Positions 10,556 to 19,710 of a stretch of 64,000 nucleotides of DNA are shown here, piece by piece. This DNA is from Quercus robur. Taxonomy: Eukaryota > Streptophyta > Magnoliopsida > Fagales > Fagaceae. Under the pieces are notes generated by a model. The model was given only the letters and a program-made list of their open reading frames with translations. It ran no database searches and had not been told where the DNA came from. A program made the position numbers and the translations under genes. Numbering within the stretch: the first letter of the stretch is position 1; the number at the start of each line of letters is the position of its first letter. Location: NCBI RefSeq assembly GCF_932294415.1, contig NC_065535.1, positions 14,651,282-14,715,281 on the forward strand, read 5' to 3'.

Positions 10556-12964
10556 CTAAGCCTTGGCAGGAGGATCTTCTTTCTGCTCTGGCTGGGGAGG
10601 AGGAACCTCGATGGTGGGGTCCGTAGCAGGATCCTTCGACTTTTCAGGCACGGGGACGGCATCAGGCACCGCCAAATCCTGCTCAGAAGCTGCTTGGACG
10701 CCGTCAGGATTCTCTTGGATCTCTTGAGGGTAGAAAACGTTCTCAGGCAGTCTTAGCGCCGAATCTGCAGGAACTTCTGCAGCATCAAGGGCCTGAGCCC
10801 ATAAGATGCTGCAGTAGTCCCTGCACACCTCGGGGATCTCCTCGGATAGCCTGGCCTCCGTTTCTTGGACCCCGAGCTGGCGAGCAGCATTCTTTTCAGC
10901 CTCTGTGGCCTCTCGGATCAGCTGAGCCTCCTCTCTGACCCGCCGCAACTCATCCTCGACTTTTTGCAGAGCAGTCTTGAGATCCAGCACTGCCTGCTTC
11001 TCAGTGGCAAGGTTGATCTGGGTCGAGTATAGCTCTTTGCGCTGGTCCTTCGCTTGGGTCTCAGCACTTTTCAAACCAGCCTCTGCACTTTTGCGCCGTT
11101 TCTCCGACTCCTTGAACTTCTCCGTGAGTTCAAGGTGATCGTGCTTGAGGGACCCCAAGGCTTTCTCCATCTCCGTCCGAGACTGGGCCTCAGCCTCAGC
11201 CCGACTGCGATTATCACGACAAAATTCCTCAGCCACAAATACCTGCTGAGTAATCTGCGAACGAAACAAGATCGGTTTAGAATTTAACAGGGTTAAATAA
11301 ATTAATAAAACAGTAAAAGGACTACTTACCATCGTAAGATCCCTTTTGAGGGATAGGAAAATCTCGGGTTGAGAGAACCGCCTATAGGCCTCCATATCCC
11401 GAGGAAGGAGTAGGGGTTGCTCCAAGGCATCAGCCACGTACCCTGCTCAGCCCCAGTTGTACTCTCGGATCGACGAATTGTAGGGGATGGCAACCTCATC
11501 TAACTCCAACTTAGGGCTCCATGTACGCGGAGTAGCGCGCACCTCAACACGGTTCTCCTCGTCCCTGCTTTCCGAGGAGTTTGCCCTCTTACTCCTCTGT
11601 CCCTTTGTAGCCTTTTGCTGCTTAGCAGGTCGGGAAACCAGTTCACCCTCCTCAGGAATGTCAGCCTGCCTCTTCTTTTTGAGGTCAGGGTTAACCTTGA
11701 GGCCAGGATCAGTAGGGACCTGAAAGGCGACTGGAGGAGGGTCCTGGGTTTGTGCCTTGGCAAGCGCCTTTGAGGACTGACCCTTTCCTCGGCTGGACAT
11801 CAATTCTCGCAGAGACTTTCCCATATCACCTACTTCTCCGTCCGAGGAATCGTCCGAGCAGGTTATTATGATTGGACCGCCAGCCACGGAATTGCGGTCC
11901 TACTCTCCTTCAAGATCAGAAATCTCAACCACGGAGTCTTGCTAAACTTCCTCCTCAAAATAAAACTCGTCTATCTCTTCCTCAAGGGAAAGACGAGATG
12001 ATTCGGTTTGCCCCTCAACCAGAACAGCAACGCCAGGCTCGACTGGCGGAGGTAGTTGCTCTGCTAGATAGGGATCTCGAACGTCGGGTAGTACGACTGG
12101 TGGAAGATCACGTCGAGCTAGGAACCCGGTCTTAGACACGTCAATCCTAGCCAACCTCGGACTGCCAGCCCTTATGGCGTGACCGATAGCTTGGAAAGAA
12201 CGGCTTAGAGGTTGATAGCCCAGAACCAGATGAGCCGCACGTAACTGTCCGTCCTCAGTAACGTAAATTTCCGACCTCAGAAGGTAGTTCAGCGCCGGCA
12301 CATTCACGAAGTTTAGCCGAGGAGCGACGTGAACTTTATCTGCAAACGTCCAAGAGAAGTGGGATTAGTTCATGAAATTCTCCAATTGTAAAGAAAGCAA
12401 GAAAAATAACCCCCCAATACTAAACCCTTTCCCCAAAAGGATTGGCCCTAAAGACGCCGCACCTGGGATTCCTGCCCGAGTCGGACAATGAATACCATCG
12501 AACCACTCCCCCGAAGCAATAAGGAAATCATTCTTCACGGTCTTATTGGATACTGGAAGACAAGAGATCAATCTAACAACCTCGGATCTGGATTTAAGAT
12601 AATACCCTCCGCTCTCGAGGCGGTGACACTCGTACAGATAAACCACATCGTGCCAAGTAAGGCCTAGATTCATCCGCTCGTCTAAGACATCTACACAGCC
12701 TAGTATCTTGAACATATTTGGGGCACACTGATGCGGCGTCAACCTATGGTTGAACAGGTATTCCCTTGTAATCCTACGCATGGGAAGTGTCATCCCTCCC
12801 TCTATGAAAGCAATCATGGGGATAACAACTTCTCCCTCGCCTCTACATGTCAATACTCCTTCAAGAGGACAGTACTGCAGCCCCACCCCCGGGGAAATGT
12901 GGTATTTTGCCCTAAAGGCCTCCATAGCGGCCGGAGTACTTACTAATTTTTCGAATCTACCCAT
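10556..12964 (-). pseudogene. Antisense spliced gene inside the Tat element, three in-frame stops
   Basis: Coding segments, minus strand: 12964-12421, 12339-11330 and 11254-10556. The first segment starts MGRFEKLV and resembles the putative gypsy-type transposon protein family (Transposase_28-like: VIPMIAFIEGGMTLPM, HRLTPHQCAPNMFKILG). The last segment is a Glu/Lys/Ala-rich coiled coil (about 100 residues) with a Pro/Glu-rich tail. Introns fit GT-AG with matching phase: 12420-12340 (81 bp) and 11329-11255 (75 bp, donor GTAAGT, acceptor TTCGCAG). A leader intron at 13054-12975 (donor GTAAGT) precedes the ATG. Exon 2 is interrupted by TAG at about 11943, TAG at about 11901 and TGA at about 11446; all segments between them stay in one frame. 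Each stop is one transition away from a sense codon. Function is unknown. Confidence 0.75.
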
Positions 12965-13236
12965 CTGAGCTGTACTGGAAGAATGAAAATAAAGACCGAG
13001 GAGAAAAACAAAGTCCGAGGAAGAAATCGAAGCGACAAAGCGAACGGAACTTACAGATATCTTCTCAAATGACCGATGAGGTGATCGAAAAGCTCTTCTA
13101 TGGAGGGTGCTTCGCAGAAACGACTATGAAAATCTGAAGGAAGGAGGTGCTCAAGGATTTCTGAGCGCTGGAGTTCTCTAGAGGTCTCTATTCTGATGTG
13201 CGGATAAAAAAAGAAAAAGGGAGCCTGTCTGACGTC

Positions 13237-13243
13237 TTATATA
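13237..13243 (-). promoter_or_regulatory. TATA box of the antisense gene
   Basis: TATATAA on the minus strand in a GC-rich setting, about 180 bases upstream of the leader-intron donor (13054). A transcription start near 13206-13212 would follow. This places a second, opposite-facing promoter between the coding part and the 3' LTR. Inferred from position and motif only. Confidence 0.55.
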
Positions 13244-13490
13244 GCCGGGAGGAGAGAGAAAAGATCGATCTTGCCTAAAAAGTCGAGAAATAATGATGGC
13301 CGTTCGATCCACGCCTCACCGTTGGATGAAGGGGACAAGAAGCCTCTGGAAGTAAATGGTCGCGCCTCGTAAATTGTAGCGCGTCCAAAGTAACTGCCTG
13401 CATGCGCGCCCCAAGCCCTCCTTACTTCCATCCTCTCACTGACATCAAAACCCCGCTTCCCTCCTCGGAAGGAGATAAAAACCGGAGTTT

Positions 13491-13501
13491 TGAGGGGCTA
13501 T
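13491..13501 (+). promoter_or_regulatory. Polypurine-like tract before the 3' LTR
   Basis: TGAGGGGCTATTG-type sequence ends directly at the 3' LTR start. The GAGGGG core is the likely plus-strand primer. It is short and not pure purine, so the call is moderate. Confidence 0.5.
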
Positions 13502-14176
13502 TGTGGGGCCAGGCCCAAAATAATGGGCTAGTTAAATACGGGCCCGTCCGAGAAGCATCGTGTCCGAGGAGAAGTCATAGCCAAAACATTATTCCAGCCC
13601 AACTGCAGTAAAAGAAACCTGTCCGAGGAGTAACACCTCCTCGGACACTACGAAGTCCAGACCAAGAGCTCGCCCCAACCACTGCAGCTCGTCCTCCAAG
13701 CATATAAAAAGGAATAAAACCCAAAATATCTCATGGAAAGCTGCTACCACCACATTAAATGTGTCACAACCACCCTCTTGGCCACATTAATAAGGAAAAG
13801 ACCCCTAAACAGTACTACCTTGGTCACTGCAACTCACAAGGGAGTGATAAAGGTGTCTGATAGGACAGGTGCTCAAGTGAGGGCTTAGATGATCAACAAG
13901 TGTATGGTTCAGATAAGAATGAGAGAACTATATAATGTAATGGAGTCCCTCAAAGAGGGGGACGGAGAATGTATTGGGCACTCAGGAAATAGAATCTTCT
14001 GCTGAATATCCATTCTTGTGTTTTTATTCCTGCAACAATATTCTCCATGCATCAGACCGACTAAGCTCACTGAGGCTAAGTTCTTTGACCCATCCTCTAC
14101 AAGTATTTATTGTGTGTTGCGCCTTGGGCCAAGGCCTAATCAATAGGGTTTGGGCCAAGAAAATCGTGCAACTACA
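13502..14176 (+). repeat. 3' LTR of the Tat element (675 bp)
   Basis: Same length as the 5' LTR, same TG...CA ends, same TATA box (13703-13709) and the same hairpin. Differences from the 5' copy are 11 transitions and one A/T transversion, with no indels. The right-hand ATTGG duplication follows at once. Confidence 0.95.
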
Positions 14177-14181
14177 ATTGG

Positions 14182-14838
14182 CATTATATCTATACCCATG
14201 TTGATCATTAAAAAAAATCATAGAAAATATTTGAATAAGAAAAATTAAAATTTGAACAATAAAATAAATAATAATAAAAAATTAGCAACAATTACACATT
14301 ATCCACCTAAAGTTTAAGGGGATTTTACTTTGCCACTTGTAGTTTAAAAGGTAACAATTTTTCCACCCAGAATTAATTAACTACATCATGCAGCTATAAG
14401 CACCCTGCATTACCATTAAAAAAATACAATATGAGAATTAAAATCCCTTTTTTGATCTTTTCTCTCTTTGTTCTAAGAGACAATTATCTTTTGAATTCTC
14501 AAATCTAATAAACCAAAATCCCAAAACACTTGCACCATCCCTTTCCTCTCTTTCTTTTGTCTTCTTTTTTCCTTTCCTAATAATTCACTTTTTTCCCCTT
14601 TGTTTTCTCCTTTCTCTTGAGTCATCAACAAGTTTGTCTCTGCCTTTGTCACCCCATTGGATGCCCAATACTCTTGATACCTAATTAACTCTTTGTTCAC
14701 ATGTCCTATCCCTTGTACGTTGTTTGGCTTCTCATGATTGACCTACCCTTTCATTTCACTCTCTGCCTCATGGGCGACATATATTTTACCGCAAAGGCTA
14801 GTGGTCTTGCATGCCTTGGGACAAGACATGGTGCATAG
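14182..14838. other. Spacer, no supported gene
   Basis: AT-rich spacer. At about 14287-14370 the text (ATTACACATTATCCACCT...) resembles the terminal repeat of the Mutator-like element at 15907 and may be a relic of a related copy. No second end was found. Confidence 0.5.
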
Positions 14839-14843
14839 GTTAC

Positions 14844-15651
14844 TGTAAGGACTGAAATGGGATTAGGCCCAACATAGGATTGGGTTCTGGCCCAAGCGGC
14901 TCAAATAATAAATTTGTAGAGCGTGGATAAAAGAACTAGATCTACTCTAGAAGAAAAATGATTAAACTTGGTAATTTAAGATTGTTAGACACACGTAAAA
15001 TGAGAAAATCTGTCCTCGAAGTAACTCGAGAGGTTTATATTATATTGTACTTTTTAAACAATAAGATCATACAAGAGTTCGCAGTCTTCTTCTCAAATTA
15101 CTCGATTTTCTCCTCCCCCCCTATTTTGGTACATCTTCCTATGTTATATACTACAATCTTGGTATCATCCCTACCACACATGTGTAGGTTAGATTCGGAG
15201 AACTCCTTTCTGTTCCATCTAGCACCTCCCAGAACCATTAACTAATAGCTGTAAGGCTGCTTGATCACTGTTCAGGCATCACTTCCACATTAATGTGGCC
15301 AGAGAGTTGGTTAGGAGGTATTTAATGCGGAGGTAGCAGCCTTTGAAGATTTTTGTTTATCCTTTTCCTTTTTCTACCCCTTGTCTAATGTCCAACCCTT
15401 ATTTGTGATGTAACTTTGAAGAAGGTCCATGATGATATGGCACTCTTACTGACCTCAGACACTAAATACCAAGATGGCTTTTCTCCTCGGACACTTGTTG
15501 GACTTATCTTTTATTATCTCTACTATTCTCTTTATTCTGTTTCCCTTATAATTTCATCTGAACATCCTCGGATGGTCCAATGTCCTCGGATTGGGCCATT
15601 GGCCCAATTAGTACAGCCTTAACAGTACCTCCTAATTAAATGGCCCCCACA
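14844..15651. mobile_element. Solo LTR (808 bp)
   Basis: Begins TGTAAGGACTGAAATGGG, ends ATGGCCCCCACA, and is flanked by the 5-bp direct repeat GTTAC (14839-14843 and 15652-15656). There is no internal region, so it most likely remains from recombination between two LTRs of one insertion. It shares with the Tat LTR the repeated TCCTCGGA octamer (15485, 15563, 15582), GGCCCAA blocks and a CATTAATGTGGCC stretch. It therefore probably belongs to a related family. Confidence 0.8.
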
Positions 15652-15906
15652 GTTACCTATTCTATTATAGTATCTGGTGCAAACTGCAAACTATGATGAG
15701 CTCTTGTATCTATTGCTTAAGGGCTATTACACAGTAAGGGTAATCCTACTGTGAAGGCCCTGACTGCTTTTTTGTATTGTTTATGTCACTTCTATTCAAT
15801 CCAGTATCCATGGATCTACTCACAAGCATACACTTTTTTTCTTCTAGAGAAGATATGACATTCATTTCCTACAAACGAGGCCAATTGTTAATGCAGTTAA
15901 TTACTA

Positions 15907-17360
15907 GGATAATTACATATTACCTACCTGTGTTTTAATCCGAATTTAACTTACCCACCCGTGGTTTCATTTTTGACATTTTACTCACTTAAGGTTACTT
16001 CCGTTTAATCTCTGTAACCCACCTCTGTTAAAAAAGAGGGGTAAATAAGTCTTTTTACACCCATTTTATGTCTCTCTTCTCCCAAAAACAAAACAAAAAC
16101 AAAACAAAAGAAGAAAAAAGATTAAAATATGGTATTGGTTTCTCATAATTCACAAACATGAAGAACATATACAAACATGAAAAACATACACCCAGAAAAT
16201 TAATACAAATCAAATCAAGCAAAACCATAAGAGAGAGAGAGAGAGAATTGTGGCATGGTTAAAGATTTTAGTTTGAAATCCTAGTTAACCACTAACCATA
16301 CTTGCAAGTTAAAAATCTCTCTCACCCAACAGAACTAAAATATCAACCACTAAAATATTTGCTCTCAAAGGCTTTTGTTCTTCGTCTTCTTCCTTATACT
16401 TATTTTTTGTGCCTGAAGTAAGAAGTTTATTAAAATCAAAGCATAACACAGTTAACAACATGACAACAGGGAGGATCAACAATTTCCAGCACTTAATTTC
16501 TAAAGTTTTGATTTTCAACATCCAAGATCTCACTCACACAAAGCCACTGGATATACATTGGCAACACCCAAGGGGAGGATCGACAAAGCTTGACCAAGGG
16601 AATAGAGATATGAGAGAGGAAGGTTTCAAAGCCAAACAACAAACCCACCAGAAAAAATCACAACATCATGAACAGTAGAATAAAAATGACTTGATTTGCT
16701 GGGTATAATAGAAGCAAAGTGAAAATTTCAAAACCAAACAACAACCCAAAACCCACGAAATCACCAAATCCGCCACCAAATCGGTCAATATATTGAGCCC
16801 ACGACCTTCAAAGCTGAGCTTCCTTTTATGAGAATTTGAAGGAGGTGGCCTCGGCGGCAATGGACTCTTCAATTTGGCCGCCATAGCCGACGATGGCTTG
16901 GATTTGGAGGGGATGGAGGTCGAATCGAACGACGGCGCATTCTTCTTGGCTGATTTAGACTTCCGAGAAGGGCGTGGCTTGGAGGAGCTATGGCTCGACG
17001 ACAACGCTAGATCGGTGGAATTTGCCTCCCTCAAGTTCGCGTTTCTAAACCAAATCCATACCCATGGTGGAACATTTGTTTTGTGTTTATTGTGATCTGT
17101 GAGCTCTCTCTCTTCAAGCTTAAAATGTTGAAAATTTGTACGCGTGGATGGGAGTGTGTTTTGGGAGAGAGGAATGTTTGATCTGTTTTGGATTGTGTTT
17201 TTGATAAAAAAAAAAATGTGTTAGAGTAACATCTAAAAGGGAGGTGCGTTACAGAGTAGTGACAGAGGGAAGCATAAGTGGGTAAAGTGTCAGAATTGAA
17301 ACTACAGGTGGGTAAGTTAAATTCGGGCTAAACCATAGGTGGGTAATCTGTAATTATCCC
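15907..17360. mobile_element. Pack-MULE-like element (1,454 bp) with 9-bp target duplication
   Basis: The ends are GGATAATTACA and, inverted, GGGATAATTACA. The arms align for well over 100 bp (CGAATTTAACTTACCCACC on both). The 9-bp direct repeat TAATTACTA flanks it (15898-15906 and 17361-17369). The interior holds no transposase but has GC-richer, codon-like sequence on the minus strand between about 17050 and 16790, which looks captured from a host gene. Confidence 0.8.
16790..17034 (-). pseudogene. Captured host-gene fragment inside the MULE
   Basis: A minus-strand frame (MREANSTDLALSS..., Ser/Lys/Pro-rich, then LPPRPPPSNSHKRKLSFEG) reads through GC-richer sequence unlike the AT-rich surroundings. 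The tail beyond about 16790 becomes low-grade (hydrophobic, AT-rich) and is probably not coding. I do not recognise the parent gene. Its place between MULE terminal repeats suggests transduplication. Confidence 0.45.
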
Positions 17361-17689
17361 TAATTACTATTATGATTTAGCCCACAAACACCTATAAAAT
17401 AGGGGAAAGAAAATTGGAAAATCACTAGAAATGAGTTGACGGGACACTTTTTGATGTCCAAGTTAGGAAAAACTCCTTTAAAGATGAAAAGTTTTCTAAG
17501 GAGATTTTTAGTATGACAAAATATTTATAACTTTCATGCAACTTTGTTTCCCTTTTATGCACCTGAAAGGGGTGGATTGCTTCGTCATCGTAACTTGAAT
17601 TTCAAATTTAAATTGTAATGTCTTCCTTTGGTTTAAGGAACATCCTTTAAAGATATATTTTAGGATTTAAAGATCTTGGTAGTGATAAG

Positions 17690-17862
17690 TCGAATTCAAA
17701 AATGTTTCCAAACGATGGTCACTTCACAAATATAAGTGGTTGTGAGGTGTAGGGGGCAAGGGTTGGGATTCAAGTCTTTAAGAGGGAGCTTTCACACACA
17801 TATACACTTAGATTAGGCTAAAGTGGAATTTTTATCTTGTATAAAAAAATAAAAATAAAAAT
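17690..17862 (+). mobile_element. Probable SINE copy
   Basis: A B-box-like GGGATTCAAGTC is followed by ACACTTAGATTAGGCTAAAG and a 3' end CTTGTATAAAAAAATAAAAA, a composition usual for plant tRNA-derived SINEs. The A box is unclear, so the 5' border is uncertain. Confidence 0.4.
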
Positions 17863-18002
17863 GTTTCCATACGAGAGATTGGTAAATTTTTATCATTTTT
17901 TCCTACCAATGAGGAACAACTTAGTTGAACTACCACGTCATGCCGAATTTCTCTTGACTTGGTCAAATCGAATCGAATTGCCACATCATCAAATCATACT
18001 AA

Positions 18003-19143
18003 GAGCATTCACATCTGGTATTTTCAAACTATTCTATTTTACCATCTTAAAAGCTACTTTATCTACTATATCATACTATTTTACAATACATCCAACATCC
18101 TAACTTTTATTTTACAATTCAAAAAATTAAAATAATATAAATTATACAATAAAATAATAAACAAATTATCTATCTCTCTTTAATTTATGTCCCTGCCTCT
18201 CCCTTATTTTCTCAACAACCAAACAAACAATCACCACCATGCCCACCACGCCACCACTGCCCACCAAAATCCCACTGGAACCAAAAAAAAACAAAAACAA
18301 CACAAAACAAAACCCAGCAAACCTATAGCAAAAACAACAAAATAACCCACTACCCACCACACCAACCCAACCAAACCAATCCAAACACTAGTCACAACCA
18401 CGGTAAGAATCAAATGACAGAATCAAACCCAAATCAAAACCCACCACCCCATATCCAAATGGACACCCATAACAAGAAACCCACAGCAAGAACCAAACCT
18501 AGAAACTGGACACCATGCCACCATTGCCAAACCCACCAAACGCCGATCTCTATGTCGATCTCCACGCCAGTTTCATGCCGGTCTCCACATCGGTCTCCAC
18601 GCCAATCTCCACCACACTAACCTTCATGCCACCACGTCTATCTCAACCGCACCACCAACCTCACCACCATACCAATCTAAAAGAAACTGATTGTATTTTT
18701 GTATCTATGAGAAAGAAACAAAGAGAAAGAGATTGGAATGTGACTATTGGAATAGAGAGAGGGGCCAAAAAAACCAAAAGAAACCAAACGCCAGTCTCTA
18801 ATGTCGATCTTCGTGCCGGTCTCCATGCCGATCTCAACCGCACCACCACGCTGATCTCAAACACACAAGTGAGAACTGAGGCTCCACTTCTATAGAGAGA
18901 ACCAGAGAAATGAGAGAGAGATGTGGGAGACGGAGAGACAAAGTGGGAGACAGCTAGAGGAGAGAGAATATATTAGTAAAAAATATATACAATCTTACTA
19001 CAGTACCATCTTACATATAAGATGGTATTGTAGCAGTATTGTAAAAAAATTTACAATTAACAGCCCAAATAAAGCTTGGTTATTGTGCTTTGATGGTAAA
19101 ATTTGCCAACATATGACATATAGCAGTGCGTGTACTAATGCTC
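18003..19143. mobile_element. Harbinger-like non-autonomous element (1,141 bp)
   Basis: The ends are GAGCATT and, inverted, AATGCTC, with TAA duplicated on both sides (18000-18002 and 19144-19146), the PIF/Harbinger target length. The interior is A/C-rich, with near repeats of CGGTCTCCACGCC-type segments at 18540-18610 and 18790-18850. A second member of the same kind lies at 59810. Several open frames inside come only from biased composition and are not genes. Confidence 0.55.
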
Positions 19144-19321
19144 TAAGTTAACCGTCGTTGCCTTTCTCCCATCACATAATATGATCTTTCTTTGTGCAAC
19201 ACCAAACCATACACATCACTAAAACAAAAGAAAAATAAAACCGTATACGACTTAAAAACTCAAAAACAGAACAAACAAACAAGTAAAAATCACTCGAGAA
19301 ATAACTGGATCTTATACAGGC

Positions 19322-19327
19322 CACGTG
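19322..19327. promoter_or_regulatory. G-box in the FtsH upstream region
   Basis: CACGTG within CCACGTGG, about 390 bases before the FtsH ATG. G-boxes are common in light-responsive plant promoters, which would suit a chloroplast protease. Functional role is inferred. Confidence 0.4.
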
Positions 19328-19656
19328 GATGCGACACGAACGTCATCCAATTGTATGGCATGGGATTAGGCAAGTTTCTTCCCTATACATCCTTCATAGT
19401 GTTTCAAGTCAATTACCAAATCAGATTTTGCCACATCGCTTCTCTGCATAAAAGTTAGAAAAAAGTTTTTCCTTTTTCTTTTGCCCAGATATTTTTACAA
19501 CTTGGCATAGTGTCCACATTCACACTCACAAACCATAATTCCCCCCTAATTTTATTTTTATTTTTATTTTTTAACCTGCTCACATAAGCAAAATCAAAAA
19601 CATTCTAGGATTTGGGCGACTCAAGCTGAACTCTTTGTTTTTAACTTTTTTGTAGT

Positions 19657-19663
19657 TATATAA
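19657..19663 (+). promoter_or_regulatory. TATA box of the FtsH gene
   Basis: TATATAA, 48 bases upstream of the ATG at 19711, giving a short leader. The GAGGAGAAGAGACATACC segment follows. Confidence 0.6.
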
Positions 19664-19710
19664 GATAGAGGAGAAGAGACATACCACATAACAAAACCTC
19701 ATCGAACTCC

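Larger units (their letters stand above)
3460..14176 (+). mobile_element. Complete Ty3/gypsy LTR retrotransposon, Tat lineage (10,717 bp)
   Basis: Two 675-bp LTRs beginning TG and ending CA bound the element. The 5-bp direct repeat ATTGG lies immediately outside both ends (3455-3459 and 14177-14181), so the insertion is intact. Order inside: primer site, gag, protease, RT, RNase H, a second RNase H, integrase, an 81-bp tandem repeat array, an antisense gene, a polypurine-like tract, 3' LTR. RT before integrase makes it Ty3/gypsy. The second RNase H, the long 3' region with tandem repeats and the antisense frame are marks of the Tat/Ogre branch. The LTRs differ at 12 of 675 sites (11 transitions), so the insertion is fairly young. 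The four gag-pol stops and an altered integrase residue make it non-autonomous today. Confidence 0.95.

Noticed and set aside
18166..18895. Several open frames rich in Gly/Val/Phe (minus) or Ser/Pro/His (plus)
   Set aside because: They lie inside the Harbinger-like element and arise from its A/C-biased sequence. No domain or codon signature.
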